From: Akanthomyces muscarius | Taxonomy: Eukaryota > Ascomycota > Sordariomycetes > Hypocreales > Cordycipitaceae | Assembly: GCF_028009165.1 (NCBI RefSeq) | Contig: NW_026611614.1 | Span: 558,001 to 622,000 of the forward strand | Direction of reading: 5' to 3' | Length of the DNA stretch: 64,000 nucleotides | Shown: piece after piece, positions 1 through 12,600 of the stretch | How the letters are laid out: each line of letters begins with the position of its first letter | How positions within the stretch are numbered: position 1 is the stretch's first letter | The notes under the pieces: model-generated | Database searches by the model: none | Told to the model about the DNA's origin: nothing | The model's input: the letters and a program-made list of their open reading frames with translations, nothing else | Position numbers and translations under genes: made by a program

Positions 1-1931
1 AGTTTCGAATTTCTATCAACTGTTACACCACCACAAAGACAGAGCTCGCTGCCATTCTCCACAGCCAGTGACGGGATGCGGAAGGGAGAAAGGATATCAG
101 ATAAAGCTGAATCGGTGATGCTTTACGCGAAGGAGCGCGCCCGAGATGGCAAGGGTTGCGGCCAGGTCTGAGGAGCAAGAAGAAGAGCGTCAAAAATTGA
201 GAGCTGCTCGTGGCGCAAACTGCACGAGGTTTCGGTGTCACACATCGGGCAGCAAGCAAAGATCGGGCAATTATAATAGACTACACTGAAAGAGAAACTA
301 CGCACTTCTATTTAGCGAGAACTATGGGGAAAGGCACTTTCAACACATGTCCTTTGTATTGATGGCACGTTAGAGCTTTAGGGTTGTGTTGAGTGTGTTG
401 AGAGGCCTGACAGATTGCTGCTCACCACGTCCCCAGCGCCTGTGTAGGGAATGCGACTGGATTTCGTCACGACCAGGCGTCAATCAAGTCTTGAGACTGG
501 GATCACTCCCTGGCAGAGCCCAGTACAGTCGGGGTACAAAACGCACCCATCCTACTCAGTAGCACCGCGATTTAATATGAAGACCCTAGTTCCTACGTGC
601 CTGCCAACGCTACGGTGGCGTGCCATACACCCGTCCAGGCTGCGCCAGAAGGCCGGTATCAACTGTAGTAACGCTGGATTTTCCAGGTACTTAATCTGTA
701 CTGAGTAGCTTTTGGTGGTGTCTTGTGGTACGGCGATTTGTCATAGTTTGATCCGTACGTACTGGTACCAGCAGAGTCGAGAGCCATGCTGCTCGCGAGC
801 CAGGACTGAGCAGTTTGGTGGTTGGCGGGGCCCAGTTCTTCTCCATCCAGTTACCCCTGCCCCGGCGGTTGGTGGCTTGAGAGTGTTGGTCTCGGGAGAC
901 TTCCGCATGAACCTGGTCGTGCAATTTTAAAACTCAACGGTGCGGGCACCTCTGTCTTGGCGGTCACGTCCATGGTGTCTCGACTGTATGAACGAGCGAG
1001 ACCAAACCCAAATGTTCAATTCGCAGGAGGGCAGCGTATTCTTAAGAGTAGTGCTATTGGCACGACCCTTTTTTGCTGAGGGCACGAGCCTCACCTGACC
1101 TGCCCCGCGTTTTTCTACACTACTTGAAAAATACTTCTAACTTATAGTAGTGCACATATAAATCTAAGTACCAGCTTAGTATCGCCTAAATAGGTAAGTT
1201 ATTTTCAACTCCAGCACCAGCACCTCGAAGGTTCCTATTTTCCCTCAAGCCTTCGTCCTACGCAAACCCTGGCAGAACTGGCCGGATAAAGGCTGCCGTT
1301 GGCCCGGAAGAACCCTTTTCCCGGCCGGTTGTGTACACATCTCTCGAAAACAGCGAAAATGCGTTTTTTTGAGCGAATTGGCGAGCGTTGACCGAGAAGA
1401 AAGACAAGATGATTTTGACCAACGATAGCGCAGCAATCCAGGATAGTACGCTGGCAGATGCCAATAGTCATAAGTTTGAAATGATTTACGCACTTGATGC
1501 CAAGCTCCAACGTCGTGGCCGCGTGTCGGTGTTTATACTGCAAAATTGCCGCTGCGGTTTAAGCGTTCCCCCCGTCCGCCGTGGTACTCCAGGTCGAGAA
1601 CATGGCAACATAATAAATGATGGGAATGGAATTTCTTTGAGAAGAGAAAGACTGCAATCTGTTTTGAGATCAAATATGCAGATAATCTTGTACATCTCTA
1701 GCGATCAAGACTCCTCTTTATAAGTAACGTGAAGACGTAAGAAGAAATTCGTAAAGGTTTATATGCCAAACGAATCGAGCGATACAAATACAATGAACCG
1801 AATTCCACATCCCAACTTTGGTATCTCCCTTTCGTGAAATTAAGCAACATTTAACATATCTGGCGAGTGAATGGAACGAGAAGGCAAGGACCTATCAACG
1901 CAACTTTCGTCTCGCGTCGAGTGAGTTTCGC
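1..1931. other. No supported gene
   Basis: Only short, overlapping open frames on both strands, none with a recognisable domain, signal peptide or convincing splice structure. The stretch would hold the 3' flank of the DUF3455 gene that ends at 1932. Confidence 0.5.
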
Positions 1932-2737
1932 TCAACCGTAGAACCAGTATGTTGCCGCGTAGCTGGTGCTGTCGTCGCCCGCGCCGTTGGTGCACCCGTG
2001 CGAGTTACCACCAGCCGTCAGGACACGATAAACGAACTTGGCCGGCCCGACGGCCGCCCCCGTCGCACTGAGCTTGAGCCAGCCGACGGCGCCCGTAGCA
2101 TCGGGCCCAGCCGACGCTGACATGGGCGCGTCAATAGCCTCGTCCCTCTTTGACGTCAGAAAGATTTTACCGTTATCGAGGAGGAACGATGGCACACCCT
2201 TGTCATTGAAAAAATGGTGGCCAATGTACTCGAGGGGCTTGTCGACACCGTCCACCTGGAGACTTGCGGGCGCGGGGAACGGGTTTGTCAGGGAAGCGCC
2301 AGGATGCGCGGGGTCGGCACGGTTCTCGGTATTGTCCAGTTTGAGTGGGACGGCGTGCTGCGCAAGCACGTCGCCGGGTAGCGCGGTGAATTGCGCCTCG
2401 GAGAGGGAGTGCCTGCTTTGTTTGGGATACAAGGGAAGGGCATCGTAGAGGACAGCGAGAGCGCCACTGGCACTCGGCTTAGTGTCCAGCGCGCTGCAGG
2501 TGTAGTTTTGGATGCCGAAGCCGAGGGCAATATGGAGGAGCTTCAGTCCATTGGGAGGGTTGCTGAGTTCTTTCGCTGGAGAGGGAGGTGTGTCAGCCAG
2601 AGACAAGAAAAGAAGGGCCACTTCCAAGGTATCAAGGACGTACAATCCCCGCTACGAGGCAACGTGGGCACCCGGCAGCCCATGGAGGCAGCAAGGGCAG
2701 AAGTCACCGAGGCGATAAGCAGGGTCTTGAAGAGCAT
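1932..2737 (-). CDS. DUF3455 family secreted protein
   Basis: Two exons: 2737-2644 and 2575-1932, separated by a 68-nt GTACGT...CAG intron (2576-2643); 245 residues in total. The start was chosen at 2737 because it gives a typical secretory signal (MLFKTLLIASVTSALAAS) and joins in frame to the long second exon. The mature part begins PPNGLKLLHIALGFGIQNYTC and ends in a Gly/Asn/Ser-rich segment with a paired cysteine region (VYRVLTAGGNSHGC) before YAATYWFYG, the layout of the fungal DUF3455 family (often labelled malate dehydrogenase by mistake). The family is extracellular; its biochemical role is unknown. No damage is seen. Confidence in the gene is high, in any function low. Confidence 0.82.
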
Positions 2738-4876
2738 CTTGGAAGAAAAGAGAAGAAAGAAAAGGCAGGACAAGAGAGAATAAAGGTCTGTCTTTGATGG
2801 TGCCGGTTTGAGAATGAGCCAGGACGGGAAAGGGTTTTCTCGGGTAGGAGTATAAAGAAGAATCAGAGAAGTTGAAGAAGTCGGAAAGCCTAGCAAGCGG
2901 GTGATGTTGACAATCGAAGTGCTTCTCAGAATCAAGACGCTGCAGGACCGGGTACCAGTGTAATATAACGCGTGGAATATTTGGAAGGAAGAAAGTCACG
3001 GTATGTTGTCGATGGCTGCTCTCTCTGCTTTCTTGCCCTGCAGACAAGGCCGCAATTCTTTTTCAGGCACAAGTGCCGTAACAAAGTTGCCGCAGGGAGA
3101 TAGTACGAAGTCTGTGTCGCCAGCACCGTAGGGTTACATATCCAGCGCAAAAGTGGATGGTTCCCTGCATGTGTGCGACGCAGATGTAGCCATTATTGTC
3201 GGAGTCTTATCAACTCCACCACGGTACAAACCGGATCAATGAGCAATAAGCGGGCTCAATTCGAACGGCTGCAGGGAGAAGACCACCCATGGGGTCCCTA
3301 ATAAAGGATTCATTGCAGTACTTCTTCCTACAGCAGAAAGAGAGGTTCCTCGGATTGGTGACGAGAAGCCCGAGTTAATGCGTAGACCGTACAAACTCGT
3401 GTATTCAAGACGGTTTGGTCTGTATTTCGCGCAAGAACAACAACCATGGACAGCAACGGCTCACGCCAAGATTTTGTTTTCGTCTCCTGCTTTCGTCGCG
3501 ATACGCGCACTATCCTCCGGGTCTATGTGCCGGCTGTCTGTAGCCGGTGTGTCTGTCACCCACCCAACGCTTCAGTCAGCGCTACACACGACGCCTTGAG
3601 ATCTGACTGCAAGAAATGCCGCTGTGATACCACGGAAATGGATCCACGCTGCGACTATGACCGCCACATAGAATATTTGATGACTCGCACTAAAGACATC
3701 GTATTTGTTTGAGAACCATCTTTCAGGCACCTGTTTTAGTGAGCATTGACCAATCCTACACAGTCATTCCATACAGTGGAGCGCGTACCATACCAACATC
3801 CAATAAGAAGACTACAAGCGAGGGTAGCAGATAAAACCATAGTAAATACTAGGTATACCAGCTTCCTACATTAGAAGAAGGATTCCCATATAGTCAAGGT
3901 GGTTACAGAATCGTGCTACCTTGTGACTATGATTGCACATGATGTGAAAACTTGGCATATATAAGCACTGGCCAAGCTAAAACTGTCAAGGGAGAGGAAC
4001 TCCTACATTGCGGAAAATGTGAAAGCACAAAGCCACACTATAGCAGTACGTAGATACAACAACCAAGTCCCCAATTTCGTGTTATGCTGTGAAAAAAACT
4101 GAGACCGCTAAAACTGGAATGGGAGCAGCGTGAAGGCGGCTGCACCAAGCAGGTGCGAGTAAATGTTGATTGTTTCGTATTAAGGTACATCAGTGAGGCC
4201 AGTGAGAGCCAGCCTGATGCAGATATTGGACTGACTTTTAATTAGTAGACGGACTGTACGGGGAGGTCGGGATCTCATCACTGGTAACCAGAATTGAGAT
4301 ACTTATTGTCTCTTCGCCAAGGTAATATCTCGTGGTAGAGTAGTAGTCCGGCGGAACTCTTTGTGCCACTGTTTCTGGGCATCAAATTTGGGCGATACAG
4401 TACTCCGTTATAAGACCGTGAATATACCAGCGGGAAGCTTCCCAGCAAAGCGGCCATAACAGTCGTCGACTTTTCTCCTTATAGCATAAAAATCGAGAGC
4501 GACGCTCATTTCTCCGTATATCCAAGGTAGCATCTGCAACGATGGATCACCGGGGCTTGTACTACCTGTAGAAGAACAACCTTTAAAAGGAGCCTCCATA
4601 ATGCCTACTACGGACTACTGGACTTACCATGATGGGGTTTCACATATTACGTATTTTTTGCTTGAAATAAAGTGAAACTGCGCGTGACTTTGGGCTCTGT
4701 GTGGTAGATCCCTATCAAGCAGCTAGAGCACAGTACCAGCCACTTCTGGCTAGTGTAGCTAAAATGCGAAATTATATTGATAGTGTTAAATGTCTAAAGG
4801 TGACAGCAGGGTATGTTCTTCATCTCAGGGAAATTTGCTTTCCTATCTTTGAATGTTATTTCCAAGTACAGCTGAC
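2738..4876. other. No supported gene
   Basis: The first 200 bases are the promoter and leader of the DUF3455 gene. The remainder has only short open frames (for example 3446-3712 plus, 88 codons, Cys-rich but without a recognisable pattern). AT-rich from about 3720 on. Confidence 0.4.
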
Positions 4877-5277
4877 ATGGCTGACATTGCGGACGGCGGA
4901 TGGGTTGATGTCCCTGGTGACAAGCGCCAGCTAAAACGGGTTGCAGCGGGGCTATATAGAAAGAAGCCTACTCCTGTCAAGAATGTTGACAGCTGCAATC
5001 GCCATTGACAGTATACAATTGTGAGTAGAATGGACGCGCCAATACAATAGTCGTTAACCATACACAAGATCCCAAAAGAGTCTTTAGAACAATGAGCGGC
5101 CATGTTAAAAGTACAATCGACTTTGGAGAGGAAGTAACTCTCATTACCAAGCGAGTCCGAGCGAATAGCAAAGCAGCGGAAATTGTGAAACGAAAGGAGG
5201 GAGCTGGTGAACATAAGGACAAGCATCATGAGAACATGCCAGTCGAGACACAACAGGCTGACCACTTAGCACAGTAA
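4877..5277 (+). CDS. Possible small gene or gene fragment
   Basis: Two short frames follow each other on the plus strand: 4877-5008 (43 residues, containing GGWVDVPGDKRQLKRVA, basic and hydrophilic) and 5092-5277 (61 residues, charged, rich in Lys, Glu and His). They could be exons of one small protein or the remains of a larger one. I do not recognise a family. The codon content looks more protein-like than the surrounding sequence, which is the only reason to list it. Confidence 0.18.
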
Positions 5278-6048
5278 GATATGTGGCAAGACAGGTGCAC
5301 AAGTCGACTTGCTAGAAATCGTCGAGCAGCCGACCAGGAAGAGTGGAAAGCGGAGATGGAGCGAAACCGAATATATTGTCGCACAAACTAGCGGGGGTGT
5401 TTATTGAAATGGTTGACTTGCACTCTTCTGAAGGTAGACAATTCATAGGATGTTCAATGCACGGTTGTTTAGAAGCTACTCAACAACTCAGTCTCTAGCC
5501 TCGACATTTGAGCGGTGAGATCATTTCAAGTTTGAAATTTTTTTGCAATTTGCTTCGGCTCTTTCGAGATTGCAGCTTGTAGATGTCGGCTGCGACAGTA
5601 GCTGCCGCAAGCAGATCTCGGATTCCAGCTAGCATCGGTAGAGACTGCCGGGACACCAATATTCTAACCGACTCCCTCACAGCACCACCAACATGCTTTT
5701 CGATTCACGCGCCGCGATCACTGAATAACCGATGTAAAGATCGCGCGTCGTTGGCGGTAGGAATAGCGGTGTCTCGGACTTGGAAATACAAGATCACAGT
5801 CCATAATTATGCTCAAAACAATCTCTTAAACGTGTCCATCCGAGGATAAGCAATTGGCTTCCGGTGTCATCAGTTGACATGTTGCCACTTCAATGACATT
5901 AGGCACTCGCTCAACAGTTTGCCTTTCAATATCCAGATTAATGTAATAATAATTATTATATACTGTGTATAAACATATAAACAGGTCTTCGGGAATAATA
6001 CTGTGCTATAAAGTAAACAGGGTGCACTTCACTTAGCATGTAGCGAAT
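5278..6048. other. No supported gene
   Basis: No convincing frame. Around 5940-6015 the sequence is very AT-rich, with several TATA-like strings that could serve the ORF starting at 6049. Confidence 0.35.
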
Positions 6049-6504
6049 ATGGTAACTACAAGCCCGAATATCCAGCAGCTTATTTCATACACCATCACTG
6101 TTTTCAGATATAAATTTAACTGCGAACTGGAAAACAAGAAGATGGAGGACTATGCCTACCGTTTGGTGAATTCGAAAGACGCCGAAGAAGCGATTCCCGT
6201 GGCATTGACTTATGTGTATCGCTGCAACACGTCTTGCCTTGACAGAATCCAAGCTGAGGATTGCTTGGCGATATTTATCTCTCTCGCAGCTGGGCAGTTG
6301 GCAAAGCAACCCCATGAAGCTAGCTCCGTTCCCCTTGCAAAAGCAGAGAACTTTCGCGCCGCTGATGACACTACGCCGCTAAATCAAGTCATGTCTGCGT
6401 TAGGGTCCACGCACTACACCGTTGAACAGATAGCAGAGGTGAAACAAGACTGCTCTATATACTTTGCATATATAGCAAGTCAAAAGCTCTTACAAAGGTT
6501 ATAG
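6049..6504 (+). CDS. Hypothetical protein, 151 residues
   Basis: A single uninterrupted frame from an ATG to TAG, preceded at about 60-100 bases by an AT-rich stretch with TATA-like words. It is predicted to be soluble and largely helical, with four Cys and no signal peptide or membrane segment. No family recognised. It resembles in size and character the C-terminal helical parts of fungal BTB-type proteins, but I cannot point to a defining motif. It lies in an AT-rich, gene-poor area, so a lineage-specific gene or a decayed fragment are both possible. Confidence 0.35.
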   Translation: MVTTSPNIQQLISYTITVFRYKFNCELENKKMEDYAYRLVNSKDAEEAIPVALTYVYRCNTSCLDRIQAEDCLAIFISLAAGQLAKQPHEASSVPLAKAENFRAADDTTPLNQVMSALGSTHYTVEQIAEVKQDCSIYFAYIASQKLLQRL

Positions 6505-7576
6505 GGGTATGTGTGATCGGAAGGCAACATCGGCATCAATCCAAGCGTAGGTAATAACGCCACCAGTTGTTAAACCAGCAATCACCAAGGTCTAATATAG
6601 TAGCTACAGTTCTAATGTGATTAAAAAGCTCAAATACACAGTAGCTTTCTAGCCGAGTCCCATACTCTAGATCTGTCATAGATGGAAGCTTTATTGTCTT
6701 CATAATATAGATACTACTCACTAGGTCGAGCAGATGCAATGAACCGCCTAATGGAGCACAAGCTGCGAGTCATTTCTCAAGAATCCGGAGACTCGGATCC
6801 TAATGTTCTATACCTGCCAGCCGTCTCCATTTTCCTGCAGTCACTGCCTGCTGATGAAAAGCATAAAAAGACTCCTTACATACATTGTGAAGCAGAGCAA
6901 CGCACAGATATTGCCGTAGCAGATGGAGCAGATAGTAGATGTAAAATAGAAACAAGGGGAGAGGAATCTCCTAACTTAAAGTTCAGCAGAAATTTACCCC
7001 GAAACAACATTTAGCATGTTTCTCATCACTTGCCTTATCTGTAGGGAAGACTTATGCTGTGGAGCTAGAATTATAAATAACTTATAGATTACTGTGTTAG
7101 TATCGGAACCAAACGTTAGTCTGCCAATTAGCCATGGATCCAGCTCGCGACACCTCCAATCGGAGACTTGACATCTAGATGTGTTAAGGCTTCTAAGGGC
7201 TAATTTAAGGGTGTACGCCGCGTTTTTGAGAAGTACGGGGCGTTCCTTCTTCTCGACGAAACTATGTGTAGAAACGGTTGTACTAGGCCTTATTTTGCCT
7301 TTGCGTCTAACCGCGCCCTTTCTCCCAATAAAATGGTTATAAGCAAAGAGCTCCCCAGTAGCTACTTAACCCTAAGGCAAGTAATAGCCCAACAAAAAAG
7401 CAGGGATCGTATTGTATTCTGTACTGTCTAACCTTCTAGCGGTCCTTGTAGATCATGCACACTGAGCCAATCCGAGAGTAGACTCAGGAGCTTTGTTGCA
7501 GAATATTCTAGATTGCTGTGCACCATTCACTGAAGTACAGAGCGACCCGCTGAATAGATACAGAAGTTAGCTTTGA
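6505..7576. other. No supported gene
   Basis: A 91-codon frame at 6739-7014 (plus) has no recognisable feature. The stretch 7200-7400 is AT-rich and reads like decayed coding or repeat sequence, but no family could be named. Confidence 0.35.
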
Positions 7577-8191
7577 ATGTTGGAAAGTATTGACTTTTCG
7601 CTTCTCATCCCAACTGTGTTGTTCTTCCTTCATAAAATACCACCATTATTTGCTTCACACATCATCTGCTCCACAAGTAAAGCAGCTATGGCAGTCCTAT
7701 CTGCTTATCGCCTTGAGTCAGCTGAACCAGACGTCAGATCATTCTTAACTTCTCAGAGGTCATGTCTAGCATACGCCACAAGCCTCAGACAAGCTCTGTT
7801 GGCCTCATTGCTGCACCGGGTTACTCTGCATCACGTCTGTGATCAATGCTCGCAATCATCAGAGTCTTGCCACCCGAGCGAACTCGCTTCGAGACACGGT
7901 GACATTCCCGCCGCAGCCGACTCTCACAACTCACCATCTACGAACGGCCCTGCAGTTCCTTCTGTTGAGCATGATCTCTGGGGTCTCATCCACCGCGACC
8001 AGCGCTACATCTCGGGATGCTGCTCGCAGTTTCAAGCTCCTACTTCGCACCCTCACCCCAACAGACTTAGACCGGTTCAGATGTCACCAAATCACAGAAG
8101 GGTTGCTGATGAGGCCAGCTCCAAGGAGTCAGAGAAAAGCCAGAGAAGCTCAGCCGTAGACCAAGCGAAAGGCTCGAAAGAAAGCCAATGA
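7577..8191 (+). CDS. Hypothetical protein, possibly spliced
   Basis: A 204-codon frame. A second, overlapping frame (7839-8159) looks more protein-like at its end, so the real product may start at the ATG near 7688 (MAVLSAYRLESAEP...), leave the first frame around 7818 through an intron and finish in the second frame. Both versions end in a basic, Ser/Arg/Lys-rich tail. No family recognised, no signal peptide and no membrane segment. Treat start and structure as uncertain. Confidence 0.3.
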   Translation: MLESIDFSLLIPTVLFFLHKIPPLFASHIICSTSKAAMAVLSAYRLESAEPDVRSFLTSQRSCLAYATSLRQALLASLLHRVTLHHVCDQCSQSSESCHPSELASRHGDIPAAADSHNSPSTNGPAVPSVEHDLWGLIHRDQRYISGCCSQFQAPTSHPHPNRLRPVQMSPNHRRVADEASSKESEKSQRSSAVDQAKGSKESQ

Positions 8192-8950
8192 GCATTTTGA
8201 GACCCATGTTAATATATATATGTGTATATATACCACATTTGCCTCCATCAGTTGGGTCAGGCAGACAACCGGTCTTCCAAACATACCCAATAACGCTAGA
8301 GTGCTTAATTATAAGCATTATGACGTTTTTCACTGGCCTGGCTGGCTCCAAAACTCTTCGAATGCAGGAGGCATGATAGCTATAGCATATGCCAGTGCGA
8401 AGGGAAGGTTGCCTGCGTAAGGACCCTCAAGTAGAGCAGTCCAACAACATAAAGCTCGTTATTGTTGATGGATTTTACGCTCTGCAAGCAGAAATCAATG
8501 TCACCTTAATCCTCCGTGGGGAAACAGACTTTTGCTTAACATGAGAGGGAAACTCAGTTTCCCCATCAAATAGATGAATATACAATCTCTTGTGCCCTAG
8601 ATGGCTGTTATAGGAATAACTAGCTTCTCGACCTGGAGGAGCCTACCTAGGCTGGACTTCATTTAAACATGCTAATCTCCGTACACCGTTATAGTGGCCT
8701 TCATAGCCAGGATCAGGATATTTGACGACTGATGCTAACCGCTAACCCTAACTACTAAACCTCTAAACTGGCCTTAAACTGGCCTATAATCTTTATATTT
8801 CGATACAATAAGTTATTTGCGACAAAGCTTTTTTTATCTTTGCGACAGCGCATCTGGAGGTGAGTATATTCGCTCTTTTGGTCGGCTGAAACACCCTTTT
8901 ACTCGTCAAATAGCGAAATCAGATCGTCAGACATCCAAACCCCATAACTA
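8192..8950. other. No supported gene
   Basis: Contains a short (TA)n-like run near 8210-8230 and no credible frame. This is the 3' flank of the DUF3295 gene that ends at 8951. Confidence 0.4.
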
Positions 8951-9904
8951 TCACCAGCCGGTGGTATGATATCTATCAAACGCGCACGTATACCAATGTT
9001 GATCACAGCTGCTCGTGTTGATGTCTTCGCTCTTCTTCAAATAGGGCCCAAAGGAGGCGTCCTGAGTTGGTAAGCTAGGCTCAAGGCATGAAGACAAACT
9101 AGCAGAGGCAGGGCGAGATGTTTGGTAGCTAGATTCGTTCCAGCGCTCAGCATGGACAAGGGACACAAGCGAAGGTTTGCAAACCGCCAGGTTAGCTTTG
9201 AACTCAATGCGTCTGAAAAACTTCTCATCAACGTTTGTTTTGCCAATTTCCTCCGTGTAGTCTTCCCATTCGGAAGCGTCTTCATCGTCAATGGCGCTCT
9301 CATCAACGCAGTCTTCGCCAGTATCCAAGTGGATGGCTTTGCTGGCCTCGAGCTCGGCTTGGCGGCTACGACTGGTGAATCTAATTGCTTGTTTCGACTT
9401 TTTGGAGTTGAACTTATCGCAGTGCATACTGTTGTCGGTAGAGGCGGGTCCAGAGAAGCCGTCCATTTGGAAAATGTATGGACCGGAAGGAGGCACCAGA
9501 TCTGACTCAGACAGCTCACTAGAAGAGCAGCAGTCGCTGGGAGTAAACTTCGCCGTTGCCTTTTTTCGAATACTATGATGGCGGTTGAGAGCGGCCCTGG
9601 TAGGTCCAGTCTGCGATGGTTGAGGAAACAAGTCGCAAACAGGAACTTCAAAAGGCTTTAGAGCACAGCTCTCGGCAGTAGGCTTGATCTTGGTAGCCTT
9701 GTCGATGCCTTTGACGATGGAGATGGCCACCGGCTCAGGACGGACGCGTCTACCATCCTCAGCAATTGAGGATTCGACGCTACTCGAGAGCTGCGAACGA
9801 TCTCGAGGCCACGGTGATTCGGTCAGAGCCAAAGTCCTGGTAGTGATGGAGATACTCAAACGCTGCGCTGCACCCACGAATTGCCCAAACATGCATTCTT
9901 CCAT
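8951..9904 (-). CDS. Short DUF3295-family protein
   Basis: Single exon, 317 residues. Two signatures of the fungal DUF3295 (DUF1752-associated, GATA-like/nitrogen-regulatory) family are visible: an acidic block DESAIDDEDASEWEDYTEE followed by a KTNVDEKFFRR-type segment with a PSLVSLV motif, and a C-terminal end matching the family's SEDVN-SSW...FD-YHSKGW terminus (here SEDINTSS ... FDRYHTTGW). Full members are usually clearly longer and carry an N-terminal GATA-like helix region that I cannot see here, and the linker between the two conserved blocks is shortened. It is therefore a reduced or diverging paralogue rather than the standard copy. Family members are thought to be nuclear regulators of nitrogen or carbon response; for this copy that is inference only. 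Confidence 0.66.
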   Translation of the reverse strand: MEECMFGQFVGAAQRLSISITTRTLALTESPWPRDRSQLSSSVESSIAEDGRRVRPEPVAISIVKGIDKATKIKPTAESCALKPFEVPVCDLFPQPSQTGPTRAALNRHHSIRKKATAKFTPSDCCSSSELSESDLVPPSGPYIFQMDGFSGPASTDNSMHCDKFNSKKSKQAIRFTSRSRQAELEASKAIHLDTGEDCVDESAIDDEDASEWEDYTEEIGKTNVDEKFFRRIEFKANLAVCKPSLVSLVHAERWNESSYQTSRPASASLSSCLEPSLPTQDASFGPYLKKSEDINTSSCDQHWYTCAFDRYHTTGW

Positions 9905-12600
9905 CCTGAGTCCTCTGATGGCCTAGAGGTCGTGGATAAAACGGCGCGCGTATTGAAGAGGACGATCAGTGACGTGCACCAGATTCCCTGAGAGCATGTA
10001 TAGTTTGTGGTTGCATCAAAAGGCTTCAACGTCGTGGTTGTGCAGAGTTGCACAGCTATGTGCCGCGATACAGTCAGTATGGCTCCGTGATTGGTTTGGT
10101 GAGCACACGGTGCCAGGCGCTTGCTAATCATGCTCTAGACAAAACGTTCTGGGTGAGGTGGTCAGATCAGATACTATAGCGAGCTTGCACGGAGGCGCCC
10201 TGACATTGCTTTCCTTATTCGGCGCGAGCAAGGTGGACCTGTCCTTCCCACCAGGGAGGCCTGCCAGCGTGTAGCGGGCTAAACCACTCATCAAGGGCCT
10301 TTGGCTACTATCTACCCGAAGTAATCAGCCTGACTCATGAGGAAATCCTTGCCCATTCTGACACAATGGGCAAGGGAGCCATGGCCATTTTAGCCCAAAC
10401 CCGCCCCGATTTTCACGATGGCGAAAACCCTTGTCCATCTATTCTCCATATTATTCCAAGAACTCAAAATAGCCCATTCATTCCATGCCAAAGGCGAGGT
10501 TGTACCTGTATTTGACAACGTTTCTGAGCAATCGGATTTCGTTGTCTGTCATGTTCATACCGTGCCGACGCTGAGTTGCATTTGTTGGTCGAGCATGGGG
10601 GTTGTTGTATGATCTGCGGGCAACAAATTCGAGCACAAGACGAAGGGTAAATCTAGCACACAAAGAAGCAGCAGCGGTATTTGCAAATAGAGTCCTTTGG
10701 ACAATAAATATTATACTACTGGCACTTGGAAAGTGAGGACTAGACGCAGTGTGGCATGAGCCAAATCCATTATACCAGACACTTCTCTAATAATATTTAC
10801 TGCTGTAATGCAGGTGCGACGTTGACATTCACAACGACAAAGAGTCCCGAGGCCCGACAAATCCAGCCGTCGGTTCATTGCAAAAGTGCGAAAGGAGTGC
10901 ATCTATTGTTCGACGACATATCTTTGCACCATGCACAAGCTATGATTCCCTGCGCCAGTTCCCTCCTCTCGTCCGCTAGTTACCCTGCACCGACTAACGT
11001 CATGTAACGATCTGATGACTCAGCCCTCAATGCCTCCACCTCTCTGTCTCTGTCTCCGAGGGGCCTTGATGACTCAGCCCGCACCAGCACCAATCCCTCG
11101 CGATTCGGTGGCGAGAGGGCTACACTTGGAGGCACGAGAATGAGGCTTTTAGAAGCTCAAGCTTAGGTACCTAGTTATGCGCAAGCAGTAACTAGTATGC
11201 CATCAATAATATCGCTTTCGCTGTGCCTAGCGCCCTGCCGAGCTCTGTAATAAGTAAATAATTGTTACACATCACCTCTCGGCCAGCTTCCACGGGCCAA
11301 TTATTTTTTTTTTATTAAAAGAGAAGAGCTATGTAGGTATCAAAGCACATACCTATTATATGTATCTGTGAGTCTTGTGTGTTCGGCTGCCAGCCGGCAA
11401 TGGAAGGTGGCGAGGCCGCATCACCAATCGATGACTGGGTGCCCTAATAATATCCTAACACGATGGGAGGAAAATGTTGGAGACGGAGGACCTCTCAGGT
11501 GCCCTTTCCAAGAACACCCCCCCCCCCCCCCCCCTCCCCTCGCGTAGTACTTGCCTACCCTGTTACCCATGAGGTGAGTTACGGCTCCGCTCGCTGCCAG
11601 CGGGTGACACGGGGGCGACGCCACAGACCCACGCAATCACAATGCAATGCACCATCATTACTCCGTAGTCCCGCCCAAAAAAGGCTCGCCAGTCGCATGC
11701 CAGGCTACGACTCATTCAATGGCTCAATGATGGAAAGGGCAGAGCGTCAGAACTTTGCTGGCGGGCTGACATGATAGACGCCACGCCGCCAATTCCTTTT
11801 TGTGACCTCGGAGAGATACTTGCATTGAACGTTACTCCACTGTACTAGATGCGCCTGCAGCGTCTCACAGCACAAAGAGTTGCAGCATATTCCCAGGAAT
11901 TTGTTGCATGTGCGCCCTTGCAACACCTTGCCTGGCTTGCTGGCGAACAAGTAGGTAGTGCAGGAAAGGGTGTGATGGGCGGCTCACGGTGCGAGGGGCA
12001 ACCAGCCACTGCTACCACCATTGATCGTAGCGCCCGTTGATCCTGCTTGTACCACTCACGTACGTACGCTCGCTGTAGGCAGGGCTAGACAAGCCCAGTC
12101 CTTGAAATGAAGTATCGACGGGGCCTCCTGCTACGTGTTTCAAGATTGCCACACGCATTTTCGTTCCTACTTTCGAGAGTGGCTGTGTGGGCAACCGAAA
12201 GCGACCAAGGTTGGCAGGCAAGTTAGAGTTGGAGCAAGCAACTATATCTACCTTGGCACGCGCAGCCCCGAGATTCTTCCACACGACATTCCTTCGGCTT
12301 CTGCATCACAAATCCCCTTCATTTAAACCAACACTTGCGTGTTTTGATGCACTGCTTCTTTTTCCTCCTTTTGCGTGGCTTTACTGTTTCAAACTACACC
12401 TCTAGACCTCTATCTGCCCCATTTGTTCGACAGTTTGCGCTACATCCCTTGCATTGAAACCAACATGCCCAGTCTTATTCAACAGACGCACACTTAAATT
12501 GGTGTATTCCATCAAGTATAACGACAAACCACGCCACTTGAACTTATACCTGAGACGCACTTCCATAATAACCGGCCTGGACTTGTCATCTTAGGCTAGC
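9905..12600. other. Long intergenic region and kinase promoter/leader
   Basis: No supported gene. It contains an 18-base C tract at 11517-11534 followed by C/T-rich sequence. From about 12280 to 12600 the sequence is pyrimidine-rich and without conserved frames, which fits the promoter and 5' leader of the kinase gene starting at 12601. Confidence 0.4.
11517..11534. repeat. Poly-C tract (18 nt)
   Basis: Uninterrupted run of C followed by C/T-rich bases. Length is likely to vary between isolates or to be misread by sequencing. Confidence 0.9.

Noticed and set aside
8728..8760. Telomere-like CTAACCCTAA string
   Set aside because: Only one complete CCCTAA unit; no array, so not evidence for a chromosome end.
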